Shown: positions 50,644 to 61,349 of the stretch, piece after piece
How the letters are laid out: every line of letters begins with the position of its first letter
Numbering within the stretch: the stretch's first letter is position 1
Origin: Papaver somniferum
Taxonomy: Eukaryota > Streptophyta > Magnoliopsida > Ranunculales > Papaveraceae
Assembly: GCF_003573695.1 (NCBI RefSeq)
Contig: NC_039364.1
Coordinates: 64,252,256-64,316,255 of the forward strand
Length of the DNA stretch: 64,000 bases
Reading direction: 5' to 3'
Position numbers and translations under genes: made by a program
The notes under the pieces: model-generated
Databases searched by the model: none
The model's input: the letters and a program-made list of their open reading frames with translations, nothing else
Told to the model about the DNA's origin: nothing

Positions 50644-50869
50644 TAATTTATTTCTTATATTTTAAGAAGAATAACTAGAGTTTGGAATAGCCATTATTGT
50701 GAGTACACATAGCGATGTCAATCGTTTTTTCATCTTTATTTTTTAGGTTTATTTATTTAAATTCTAAAAGTGTCTGGAAGATGATTTTCGTAGTATTAAT
50801 CTTTATGTCTAACGACTGTTATAACACTATAGAAGAATGTTTCAATGATTGAAATGTAGAGTTGAGAAT

Positions 50870-52743
50870 ATGTAACCACCTATGGATGTAAGCATATAGT
50901 GTGTTCGCACATTAGTGTATAAATCCATGTGCCGGAAACCAAGTGCGTGCATATGTGTGCATGCGGTATTGGTGAAGGAGACAGGTTGGGTACGCGTACT
51001 GGCGGAAATTCACGTACGTGAAATTCTGCTGAGTTTGAAGTTTACGAACTCAAAAACCAGTCACCTTAGGTATGCGTACCCGTACGCGTACTGGCGGAAC
51101 TTTTTCACTCGAAAAAGTCTGCTGAGTTTGGAAACTAAAACCAACTCAAAATCCGGTAGCTAAGGTACGCATACCCGTACGCGTACCCAAGCTAGTTATT
51201 TCTCAAATCGGTATTTCATGGACTTAAAACAATAAATTATAAAGAATGCAATCTTTGCAAACCGTGGGTATATTGTTCATGAATTGATTCAAATGAATCA
51301 AACTGATTTTGTTTCAATTGTGTCTATGTATAAAGACCTAAGCAATTGAACAACTCTTGAACTAGTTCTTATGAGTCATTTGAACTAGTTATGAGAAAGA
51401 TGAATACGGTTAACATGAAAGCACTCATATGGCTAACCATTGGTCAACCATTTGTGAACCAACCAATGTAAACGTTTAGGTACGGTTACTCAAACCTAAA
51501 TAAAAACATTTCATTTGTGTGTCACAAGCTAAGTTTCGATCTAACGGTTGAAAGATATTAGCTTGGATAAATCAGGTTTTTCATCTAACGGTGATTATTG
51601 AATGCTTTGTTACCAAGGTAACTTGGATTGCAAACCCTAATTTGAAAACTATATAAGGAGACATCTAGCAACTGTGTAAAACTAATCCCCACACCTCCTG
51701 TGTGATACTAGTTGGTTTGCTAGAGTCGATTCTCCTTTAATCGTAAGTTTCTTCTCGAGACCCTGTCGATTAACGACTGAAAGACTTCATTGGGATTGTG
51801 AAGCCAGAGGAAACTACTTCTCTTGTAGTTGAGCGATCTGATCTTGCCATTTTCTATCGTATGAGTTCAATTGAATAATTGAATTGAGATTATATCTCCG
51901 ATAGGGCAAGATAAAAAGAAATCACAAACATCTTCGTCTCATCGTTTGTGATTCCACAATATCTAGTTTCGCTACCATACGATTTAGATTATTGTGAGGT
52001 GATTGATAATACTAGGCTGTTCTTCGGGAATATAAGTACGGTTATCAATTAGTTCATGTTCACCTTGATTTTTATCAAAAGACATAGCAAAACTTTTAGG
52101 TTTATCTGTGGGAGACAGATTTATCTATCCTTGTAGACTTTTCTGTGTGATACAGATTTGTTTATTAAAGTCTTCGACTTTGGGTCGTAGCAACTCTTGG
52201 TTGTGGGTGGGATCAGCTAAGGGAATCAAGTGCGTAGTATCCTGCTGGGATCAGAGACGTAAGGAGCGCAACTGTACCTTGAATCAGTGTGAGATTGATT
52301 AGGGTTCAACTACAGTCCAGACCGAAGTTAGTTTGTAGTAGGCTAGTGTCTGTAGCGGCTTAATACAGTGTGGTGTTCAATCTGGACTAGGTCCCGAGGT
52401 TTTTCTGCATTTTCGGTTTCCTCGTTAACAAAATTTCTGGTGTCTGTGTTATTTCTATTCCGCATTATGTTTTGTTATATAATTGAAATATCACAGGTTG
52501 TGTGTTTGTATCGATCAATTGTGAAATCCAACCTTTGGTTGTTGATTGGAAATTGATTGATCCTTGGATTTTGGTCTTTGGTTGAGTATAATCAAATCAA
52601 GAGAGAGATATTAACTCCTCGATATACTTTTCTCTAGATTGATTATGACTGTCTAGTTGATTCTCTAGAAAGTATATTGCAGTTAGTCCATACAGATTGC
52701 TAATCGAAATATTGGGTGTAGTTGTTAGACCCCGGCTTTTTCA
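50870..52743 (+). repeat. 3' LTR of the SIRE-like element (start approximate)
   Basis: The last ~180 bp match 48065-48268. Two tandem ~94 bp units at 50986-51174 each begin with TACGCGTACTGGCGGAA and contain CTGCTGAGTTTG. A probable TATA (AACTATATAAGGAG) lies at 51648. It is related to the fragment at 21055-21312. There is no coding content. Confidence 0.6.
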
Positions 52744-53106
52744 GATCCCTTTATGTTGTATCAATTTTCACAGTTGATCCCTTTACGATGTGTCAGCTAA
52801 CGCAGTTGATTCATAGCATCTACTTTGGTTTACTTGTCTATCAAGTCTATAACTTCTTCTTTTAGAGTTTCCTTATTTCTTCTTTTAGAGTTTTACTATT
52901 TTTAGGTTCTTGCCATGCCTATAAAAACAGGCTTTTTACGTTCTTGTAACAACATTATTATTATCAAGATTATTTAAAACAACTTTTTTCAGAACTTTCT
53001 ATCATTCTCATCTCTAAACCCTATTGTTCTTCTATTTTCTCATCCTTTTCTTGCCTTCTCATCACCTGCAATCTCCGCATTGTCTTCTTCTCTTACACGT
53101 ACTACA
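52744..53106 (+). repeat. Ty3 3' LTR (5'-truncated by at least 19 bp)
   Basis: It aligns with 43758-44118 from GATCCCTTTATGTTGTATC to CGTACTACA with few differences (for example TATA box CTATAAAAACAGG). Its beginning is lost at the junction with the copia LTR. Confidence 0.85.
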
Positions 53107-53840
53107 ATAATAGTATAATAATAGGAGTAGATAGTATTCAACCAAAAAAAAAAGGAATAATCAATCAATATTCGTGATACGAACATTGTCGTATTACAAC
53201 TAAAGGTTCTTTTCCTTCTTAACCTAGATATAAGAGAGGGATTACCTAATATGGAAAGGCGGCATGTCAAACCTAAAATGAAAAGATAATAGAATGACTA
53301 GTCTTATAATTGAGTTGTCCCGAAATAAAGCTTTTATTTCGTCCAGCGACCGTGCGATACTTTTTTCCTAACAATTATAAGATATTATGTACAATTAAAG
53401 AGCCTACGACTTCATTTTATGAGGTTTTGTGATAAGGTCTTTTTCTCCAAAAGGGAAACTTTATTATATACAATTTAAAAAGAAAGGATCAAAATGGAAA
53501 ATATTTTCGATTTGATTCCATAGTGATTCAAAAAGATTTTACTTTATGAAATGAACGAAATTCCACCACAAAGCTTTTTCTTTTTACTTTACTCAATAGT
53601 TGTTCAACGAATCTGTTGCTTCAAAATAACAGAATGGGTAGATGTTACAGATGATTGATCACTAGACCAATCTTTTTCCTACTTCTGTCACCCTATCTAT
53701 GTAAGTGTCGTCTATAATGATTGATGAATCAAAAACTTTTAATTGGAGCAGTTTTTGTCAGTTTATTTTTTTTAATATAAACTTAGGCAAATGTTTTATC
53801 ACCATATGGATAAAAAGAACGTATCTTATTTAGCTCTTTT

Positions 53841-53933
53841 ATGCCTACTCTAACTAGTTATTTCGGTTTTATACCGACAGCTTCAACTATAACTCCCGCT
53901 CTTTTTATTGGTCTAAGCAAGATACGAGTTATT
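53841..53933 (+). pseudogene. petL: petL nuclear copy, fused to LINE sequence
   Basis: The frame reads [20 protein letters not shown], then [11 protein letters not shown], the 31 residues of plastid petL. The native stop is missing. The frame runs on into the LINE RNase H remnant, so the plastid/LINE junction is at about 53933. Confidence 0.88.
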
Positions 53934-54590
53934 TGTGATAAATCTGGAGGCATTGGCCTAATTATTCGTAATTTTGCAGGTGCACGACAAGCACCAAAGT
54001 GCATCCACCTGAGGAATATCAGAACTGCAGGACAAGCAAAATGCATAGATTTGTGGGAAGCTGTCAGATGGGCAATAAATATGAGGCTGTAGAAAGTTCT
54101 GTTTGAGTTTGACTCGAAAGTGGTGGTAGATGCCGTCAACAAAGAAGATTCCTCTTTAGATTGGACTTTGGAGGCTTTGTAATTTAATTAAGGATATTAA
54201 GTTATTTTTTAAAAACTGTACCTCTTTGCATTTCTCTTGTGTGCCAAAAGAGAGAAATAAGGTAGTCGATCGCATGTCAAATTGGCCAGAATAGATAAAC
54301 TAGGATTTGTTTTTACTTCAAGAGGATGCAAGCAGTGGCGGAACTACATATAGATTTGGGCTGGCCTAAGCCAGTCCATAAAAACACAAATTTTTATCCT
54401 AGTTTTAAGTTTGGGAAAAGAAAATCATGCATAAATCACAGGCTTAAGCCATCCCTACCAGTCCAATTAGTTTTCAAGCCACCCCTACCTTAATTTTCCA
54501 GCTCCGCCACTGGATGCAATTCATGTATTAATTCTTTATCTTGAAAAGAAAAAAGAAGAGAAAAGAAAAGAAAAAAACCCGGTCCAAGAC
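53934..54590 (+). pseudogene. LINE RNase H remnant and A-rich tail
   Basis: The sequence reads [16 protein letters not shown], then [30 protein letters not shown] and (after shifts) VPKREINKVVDRMSNWP. This is the end of an L1-type RNase H. It continues through a MITE insertion to an A-rich tail near 54550-54580, as expected for a LINE 3' end. Confidence 0.75.
54333..54512. mobile_element. hAT-type MITE, 180 bp
   Basis: The ends are CAGTGGCGGA and TCCGCCACTG (perfect 10 bp inverted repeats). The flanks GATGCAAG and GATGCAAT are an 8 bp target-site duplication with one difference, the size usual for hAT. It lies within the LINE tail. Confidence 0.85.
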
Positions 54591-54668
54591 AAAATCACAC
54601 CTAAGACTTTAGAACATGTTTCGTGGGGGTTGAAATTGAAATTGACCAAGTCAATCTTTGATAGTTAT

Positions 54669-55030
54669 AAGACTTAGTCTTATGGGCTAGATTGGAGGTG
54701 CCAGATTAGCACTTAAGTGTTGCAATTCAAAAAAAAAATGTGGCAAAAAAGTTAATACTAGTTCTCTTTCCTATCAGTTGCTAGCATGTGAGCTAGCATG
54801 CTAGATAGTTACGCTGAATGATTCAGCGCTTGAAAAACCACCTTTTCGCGGAATGGTTCAGCACTGAGAGATTTATTTTTGATCTGACGGCTGAGATTTA
54901 ATGCGCTGAACCATTCAGCGCTGGGATGACGTGGACTGCTAATCCAGCTGCTAGATTAACACTCCCGTAAGACTTAGGAGGTAGTCCTGACTGCTAATCT
55001 AGCTGCTAGACCCCATGAGACTTGGTCTAA
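54669..55030. mobile_element. MITE with GCTGAA..ATTCAGC palindromes
   Basis: The left end AGACTTAGTCTTATGGGCTA and the complement of the right end (CCAAGTCTCATGGGGTCTAG) form inverted repeats of about 45 bp that also share GATTAGCA. Inside are the near-palindromes GCTGAATGATTCAGCGC and GCTGAACCATTCAGCGC. A direct repeat GCTAATC.AGCTGCTAGA lies at the right. No protein. Confidence 0.55.
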
Positions 55031-55189
55031 GAGACACAGTATATATATGAAGGCTATTATTGGGGCGTCACACTCCAATAGAGGGGCTTCACTTGGATTC
55101 TTAATATCTAAAAAAGTAGTTATGGGATATCCTAACACATATACAAAATGTCTAGCTTACCCTTTAACTAAAATAAAATTTAAAAACCG

Positions 55190-55606
55190 TAGAAGTGATT
55201 TTACGTCCAGGTTAGGATTAATTCCAACCGTAAAATTTTATTTGCATGTAGTTTAACGTCCAGATTTGGATTAATTTCCAACCGTAGAAGCTCATTTTAC
55301 GTCCAGGTTTCTTTTAATTCCAACCGTAAAATCCGATTTTACGTCCAGTTTTCTTTTAATTCCAACCACATAAGTGATTTTACGTCCAGGTTTAGTTGAA
55401 TTCCAACCGTAATTTTCAATTTTATGTCTAGGTTTAGTTTACTAAATTTTCCTTTCGTCAACCTAGCCGTAAATTTCAATTTTACGTCCAGGTTCCTTTT
55501 AATTCCAACCGTAGAAATTGATTTTACGTCCAGGTTTTGATTGATTCCAACCGTAGAAATTGTTTTTACGTCCAGGTTTGGATTGATTCCAACAGTAGAA
55601 ATTAAT
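55190..55606. repeat. Minisatellite array, ~42 bp unit, nine units
   Basis: Units follow TTTTACGTCCAGGTT..., ...AATTCCAACCGTAGAAATTG with spacing of about 40-56 bp. One unit (about 55423-55480) has a variant TTTATGTCTAGG and an insertion. No function is visible. Confidence 0.9.
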
Positions 55607-55753
55607 TATTATCTAATTAAATTAAATAAAATTAAAATTAACCAAAAGGTTATTCGGTCATTACAAAATTATTTGAGATAAGGGGTTTTTGATATTATTT
55701 CTGGATGACACGTTTTTGTCTTATTAGGTGACGCCTCTCTAATGAAATGTGAT
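55389..55753. repeat. Direct repeat copy 1 (365 bp) left of hAT
   Basis: It runs from GGTTTAGTTGAATTCC in the array to AATGTGAT, the base before the hAT start. It recurs at 60966-61335 at high identity. Confidence 0.9.
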
Positions 55754-55979
55754 TAGAGCTGGCAATCCGAGCCAAAACCCGCGGGTTGGCCCGTCACGGC
55801 CCGTGAAAACCCGTATCCGTCCCGGATGGTAACTAAACAAGACGGGCGCGGGTTGTACAATTAGTGGCTTGTGAAGAAACGGGTTAACCCGACCCGTACC
55901 GTGAAACCCGCGGTCTGGCCCGTAACCCGTAGTTTTATACCCTGCTGAAACTCAAACACGTAGCTTGTTACGTGTCATC

Positions 55980-57395
55980 CAAATCTCCATCGTATAAAAC
56001 GGGAAAACCCTAAGCTTTCCTATCTTCGACTTCGGTTCTTCCTCTTTTTTTCTTCTTCCCTGACTCAGAGAGAGTCTCCTGAGTCTTGAGGCTGCATCTC
56101 ATTCTCATATCTTTCCATCATCGACAAATATCTCAAAGTAAGTTCCAACTTCGCTATCTTATTTCATCAAATCTTATGCATTCTCGGTCATCATTGATTT
56201 GTATCAATAGATTGATAACAAAATTTAGATCTTTACGTTATTCTTTCAGTCTTAGTATTTGTATGACAGCTTATAGCCCAATTGATAACTCTTAGTATTC
56301 TTTCAGTCTCCTGACGCAGACGCACAGAACAACTGAACAACAAATTGAGGAACTATTAGATCTAGATCAAAGGCAGTTAATTTGATCTAAAGATTCAAGG
56401 CTAGCAGGTAATCAAATTTTAATTTTTGTTTTGTTCTTTATTTTCTTCTTCTAGGAATCTAGGGTTTTACATAGGAATCCCAACAAATCTTTAATATTCT
56501 TAGTATTGTTGTGTTGTGAACTTGTGATTGTGATTCTGTGAAGATAGGTAATCTTTAATTTTCTTAATTTCATGATGTTTCAGTTCTTACCAGTTACCAC
56601 AAAAAAGGGTTTTTTTCTTAATCTTTAATTTTTTATTACTCATTAGTTTTGCTTGGTTTAAAGGCTTTAGTTGATTTGGTGATTTGATTTCTGTGAGCCA
56701 ATCAATGGGTATTCACAATTTCATCTAATTTGTGGATAGTTAAGTTTTTAGTTGAAATCCTTAAGAATATTAACAATTGGGATCAATTAGTTTTGGTTTA
56801 TTATTCTCAAATTTCGTCTAATTTGTGGTTTGGTAACTTTGGTTTATTGGTTAAGTTTTTAGTTGATCAATTAGTTTTTAGTATTTTTACCATCTTATGT
56901 TACATTTAATCATGTATTGGGAATTGGGATCATTATCAAAACTAAAGTGTTATTTGGAATTGCAGACCAGATGTTGAAATGGAATTGCAGACCAGATGTT
57001 GTTTCATATAATGCAATTCTTGATTTAAGTCAGGGTCTTAGACTCTTAGTCTTACAATGTTACTGCAATACTGCTTATTGGTGTCTCCATCTTTTTTTTT
57101 TATCACATGAATTCTTGTTGAAACATGGAATGACAGTTTTAACTGAATTAAATTTCTTATTGTTGTGGCATGTGGGTCTTGAGATTTTTTATGTTCTTTA
57201 CAGAGATTTAGGGGATTTGTTTGATTTGTTTGTTTTGTTAGATGTTATTGTTTTGGGTGACTTGAAAATGCATGTACTATAATAGTTTTGTTGGATGTCA
57301 TTGTCTATGTATTTTTTCAATTTCTGTTTATGTAATTTTCATGTTTCTGAATGACTCTTTGACTTGTTCTTTGTGGCCGCTCCATCCATTTCAGG
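55980..57395 (+). other. hAT 5' untranslated region and upstream introns
   Basis: The pyrimidine-rich leader CCTCTTTTTTTCTTCTTCCC (56040) and an AG acceptor just before the ATG (57394) suggest one or more non-coding first exons. A short stretch at 56950-57030 resembles a PPR gene piece. Confidence 0.4.
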
Positions 57396-60155
57396 ATGTC
57401 AAGTGTACAAGAACAAGAGTTACCAGAACCAGACCATTACAAGGATGTTATGAGTGCTGATGATGAAGATGATGATGTTGAGATGCTAGATTCTGTGAAT
57501 GAGGATCCAACTGTTGGTTGTGCACCTGCACAAGTTGCACGTGGAAAGAAAAATAGACTTAGATCCGAAGTTTGGGAATTTTTTAAACTCGTTAAGTATA
57601 AGGATGGTACAACGAAGGGGGTGTGCAAGGCTTGTAATGTAGGATATAAATATGAAAGCCAAAGAGGTGGAACCTCAGCCATGAAAAGGCATAAGTGCAT
57701 TAAACGTCAGTCTATGGACGTAGGGCAGATGATATTAGCTTCACAAAATACCCAGCTGTCTACCCGTGTACGCAAGGTTGATCAAATGAAATTACGGGAT
57801 TTGTTCTCAGCTTTACTCATTGCAAGAAATGTTCCATTTGCTTTGGTAGAGTGGAAAGAGTTTAGGGATATATGTGCTTATTTAAATGATGACTTTAAAC
57901 CAATATCAAGGAATACTGGGAAAGCCGATGTGGTAAAGAAACATAAAGCACAAAAAGAAGTTATTCGCAACAGATTGAAACTTGCTCCAGGTATGATTCA
58001 AAATTTCAAATCCTAATGACCCATATGATTTGTTTATACTTTTATGTATGAGTAATTGATTAATATGATGTGCTAATGTGTATGACTTACCCTTACAGGT
58101 AGGATATGTCTAACATCAGACATGTGGACTTCTGTAACAACTACTGGATATATAAGCTTAACTGCGCACTATCTTGATAAAGATTGGGTATTGCAAAAGA
58201 AGCTTCTGAATTTCTCTCCCCTTCCACCACCTCATACAGGTAAAGCACTTAATTTTGTTTCTTTATTATCTTAAATATAATTTCATGTTAACTTATTCCC
58301 CTTTCTACTACCTCAAACAGGTGAACACCTTTCTTCTAAGTTATTTGCAATGATAGAAGATTGGGGAATTGAAGAAAAGGTATCCAACATCACCTTGGAT
58401 AATGCTGCAAATAACGGAGCTTGTGCTGGAATTATGAAGAGTAGACTTGTTGCAAAGAAGATCTTGTTGAACGATGGAAAATACTTTCATGTGCGTTGTT
58501 GTGCTCATATCTTAGCTTTTATTGTAAAAGAAGGACTTACGAAGATTGATCCAGCCGTGCTTAAGATTCGAGCGTCAGTGAAGTCCCTTAAAAAGTCCCA
58601 AGTAAGAAAACAAATGTTCTTGGACATTGTTGAAACTTTAGGAATGTCTGGTCTGAAAAAGGGTATTCGGCAAGACGTAAAGACAAGGTGGGATTCCACT
58701 TCTATTCTGTTATAAATTACAAAGTTGGAGAATTGTATAATTTGTATTAATGTTTTTTTAGATACTCACTGAATGTTTGTTTTATGCAGGTGGAATTCAA
58801 CTTATCTTATGTTAGACAGTTGTATCTTGTATAAGCCAGTTTTCTCTCATTTAAAGTTGGTGGATTCAGACTATGAAGACTGTCCAACTAATGAAGAATG
58901 GGAACAAATTGAAGTAGTCACAAAGTTTCTCAAGGTGTTTCATGAACTCACAAAGGTTTTTTCTGGTAGTAAGTATCCTACTTCCAATCTGTATTTTGAA
59001 AGAATTTGTCAAGTTCAGGTGTTACTAAAGAAAGAGAGCAGAAGTAATATTGAATTCATTAGGAACATGGTAAAAGAGATGCAAGCAAAATTTGATAGTT
59101 ACTGGAAGGAGTTGAGTCCTATATTGGCTATGGCAGTTGTGTTAGATCCTACATCGAAAATGAATTTTGTGAAATTTACTTACTCCAAGTTGTATCCTGA
59201 TGAGAGAGAATTAGAATGTCAAGTTAATAAAGTGCATAGTAATATAAAAGCACTTTTTAATGAGTATTACACCTTGTCAAGTTCAAGAGCTTCCAACAGT
59301 TGTGCAGCTCAGAATTTGAGTGTTCAAAATGGTGGGAATTTTGCTGCCCAAGAAGGGAGTGATTTTTTTCAGGTAATTTCAACTTTTATGTTCAGTTTGA
59401 TTCATTTGAGTTCTTCATGATTGGTATAAGTCTGCAAAACATGTTCTTTTTTTTTAATACAAGATGATAACTTTGAACCCAGATTTAATATGTCAATGTA
59501 AACTCTGAGAATGCCATATATCGTTTATTTGTCATTGTAATTACTTATGATAGAATGAGGAATGTACCCAAGAATTGGTTGTTGGATTGTTTGGGATTCT
59601 GTCATTCCGTGTCTTGATATCTAGTGTCTTGTCAACAGGAATATGTTGCAACACAGGAACGTGGTGGTAATGTATTAACTGACTTGTCAGAGTTAGATGA
59701 ATATCTTGGCGAGACGTACAGAGGTTGTCTAAATTCACTAGACATCCTAAACTATTGGAAGAACCATGAACAACAATATCCAGTACTTTCAAGAATGGCA
59801 GGGGATATTTTGTCAATTCCTATTTCAACCGTCGCATCGGAGTCTGCATTTAGCATTGGAGGAAGGGTGATTGGTCGATTTCGCAGTTCCTTATTACCTG
59901 AAAATGCTGAGGCGTTAATAACAACTCGTGATTGGGAATATGGAATTGGTAAGTAAATCAATAATATTTTATTTAGTTGAGTGTCTAAATCTTATCTATA
60001 ACATTGGTTGTTTTATTATGATCCATATAGGAAAAGAAGATATGGATGAGGACAATGTGATCGTTGAAGAAGATATATTAGGATTTGAACCTGACGCAGT
60101 GGAGGATGGGGCAGTGGAGGATGTGGAGGAAGTAAGTTCTTATGCGTCTAGTTAG
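57396..60155 (+). CDS. hAT transposase (BED finger, RNase H-like, dimerisation domain)
   Basis: Exons: 57396-57990, 58099-58239, 58321-58687, 58790-59372, 59639-59948, 60031-60155. All are GT-AG and the joined frame is open, 706 aa. It catalyses cut-and-paste movement of the hAT element in the nucleus. An acidic N-terminus precedes a BED zinc finger (SEVWEFFKLVKYKDG, CKACNVGY, TSAMKRHKC). Then come the catalytic-core Asp blocks TSDMWTS and ITLDNAANN, the CAH of VRCCAHILAFIV, and RWNSTYLML. The C-terminus has YPVLSRMAGDILSIPISTVA, SESAFSIGGR (catalytic Glu) and LLPENAEALITTRDW, the hAT dimerisation domain. A stronger donor at 60132 with an acceptor at 60255 would give a 703 aa form ending IHIE. 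The protein looks intact, although its own element lacks one end. Confidence 0.93.
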
Positions 60156-60965
60156 TATGCGTACTTCTTCAATATAAAGCGGGGTAATTATGCAAATTCT
60201 ATGTTTTTGACTTGAATCTTTTTTTTGTTTGGTTTATTTTTTCTTGAAATTACAGATTCATATTGAATAGTTGGAGCAACTCAAAGATAAACATGGAATA
60301 TGAGAATGTTTTATCACTTACCAGTATCTCCAAATATTGCATAGAAAAGAGATTGGAGATGTTTTTTTGATAGTTAACACTTTTTTTGATTAACCACACA
60401 ATATATATTTTGTGCAGGAAGTGGTTATTAATATTGTGATATTGTCGCACTTGGTGATACAAATTAGAAACAATGGTATCTACAGTCTCGGTCTCGGAAG
60501 TTTATTTTCATTATTTATCAATTATCATCATGAACTGATGAAGTACTGTGTAACTGTAACTAAAGTACTTAAGTACTAAAGTAAACTACTAATGACTAGT
60601 AAAGTAAGTCTAGTATGAATGTATGATACTATGATAGTATCTGTGTGACTGTGTCTGTGTTTCTTTAAGAAGACTAATTTGTTTAGTTTTGCAATTTTGA
60701 GTTTTTGAATTGATATACCAAATGAATTGGATGAATGTTGGATACTTAGGTTGTAGCTTGTAGGAAAGGAACTTTAGATGCCCTGAATGTGGAAGGAAAT
60801 AGCCCAGAAATCGATTTCTGGCGAGTTGACTCAACAAAAACCAGGTAACCCGTGAGCACCCGTGAACCCGCGAGCTTTACCCGGGACGGGCACGGGTGGG
60901 ATAAATGACCACCCGTGAAGAATTTCAACCCGCGAGCTCAGGCTTGTATTAACCCGTAACCCGCG

Positions 60966-61335
60966 GGTTTAGTTGAATTCCAACCGTAATTTTCAATTTT
61001 ACGTCTAGGTTTAGTTTACTAAATTTTCCTTTCGTCAACCTAGCCGTAAATTTCAATTTTACGTCCAGGTTCCTTTTAATTCCAACCGTAGAAATTGATT
61101 TTACGTCCAGGTTTTAATTGATTACAACCGTAGAAATTAGTTTTACGTCCAGGTTTGGATTGATTCCAACAGTAAAAATTAATTATTATCTAATTAAATT
61201 AAATAAAATAAAATTAAAATTAACTAAAAGGTTATTCGGTCATTACAAAATTATTTGAGATAAGGGGTTTTTGATATTATTTCTGGATGACACATTTTTG
61301 TCTTATTAGGTGACGCCTCTTTAATGGAATGTGAT
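60966..61335. repeat. Direct repeat copy 2 (370 bp) right of hAT
   Basis: This is copy 2 of 55389-55753, including about four array units, and ends AATGTGAT. It continues into GCCCCAATAATAGC, the true right end of the TIR element. The junction with hAT is at a shared GGTTTAG. Confidence 0.9.
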
Positions 61336-61349
61336 GCCCCAATAATAGC

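Larger units (their letters stand above)
48065..52743 (+). mobile_element. SIRE-like Ty1/copia element without pol, inserted in the Ty3 element
   Basis: A remnant of about 200 bp of the 5' LTR (48065-48268) matches the end of the 3' LTR (to 52743). TGGTATCAGGGC (48271) is an initiator-Met primer-binding site. Gag with two zinc knuckles follows, but no protease, integrase, RT or RNase H. A second small frame precedes a long 3' LTR. Palindromic GTACGCGTAC words in the LTR fit SIRE-like elements by memory only. The 3' end abuts the Ty3 LTR at 52744. Confidence 0.75.
43739..53106 (+). mobile_element. Ty3/gypsy element nested in the plastid DNA
   Basis: Two direct LTR copies (43739-44118 and 52744-53106) bracket a primer-binding site, gag, protease, RT and RNase H. 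The 3' LTR ends CGTACTACA like the 5' LTR and is followed by plastid spacer. No clean 5 bp target-site duplication is visible, because the 5' end is uncertain. The integrase end is rearranged and a copia element sits in the 3' half. Confidence 0.85.
55754..60965 (+). mobile_element. hAT transposon with missing 3' terminus
   Basis: The left end TAGAGCTGGCAATCCGAG is a typical plant hAT terminus, preceded by AATGTGAT. Subterminal CCCG-rich repeats lie at both ends (55775-55930: CCCGCGGGTTGGCCCG, GACGGGCGCGGG; 60840-60965: ACCCGTGAGCACCCGTGAAC). The right end lacks the complementary CCAGCTCTA and stops at CCGCGGGTTT, where the duplicated array begins. It carries a complete transposase gene. Confidence 0.88.
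55053..61349. mobile_element. TIR element carrying a minisatellite, interrupted by a hAT transposon
   Basis: The left end GCTATTATTGGGGCGTCACA mirrors the right end (complement GCTATTATTGGGGCATCACA), and the match runs about 35 bp with few differences. Without the hAT insertion and the duplicated array the element would be roughly 0.7 kb and non-coding. Flanks are TATATAT-rich, so the duplication size cannot be read. Superfamily not determined. Confidence 0.7.

Noticed and set aside
55190..55606. Regularly spaced repeats resembling a CRISPR array
   Set aside because: The whole ~42 bp unit repeats, including the would-be spacers, and copies are degenerate. The context is plant nuclear DNA without cas genes. 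It is a minisatellite.
57437..57700. 87-codon minus-strand frame over the hAT first exon
   Set aside because: It is the antisense of the BED-finger coding exon, with no independent evidence.
58688..58715. Transposase ending at the stop after RWDSTSILL
   Set aside because: Splicing at AAG|GTGGG to the acceptor at 58789 restores the conserved RWNSTYLML block and keeps the frame open to the dimerisation domain, so the stop is taken as intronic.
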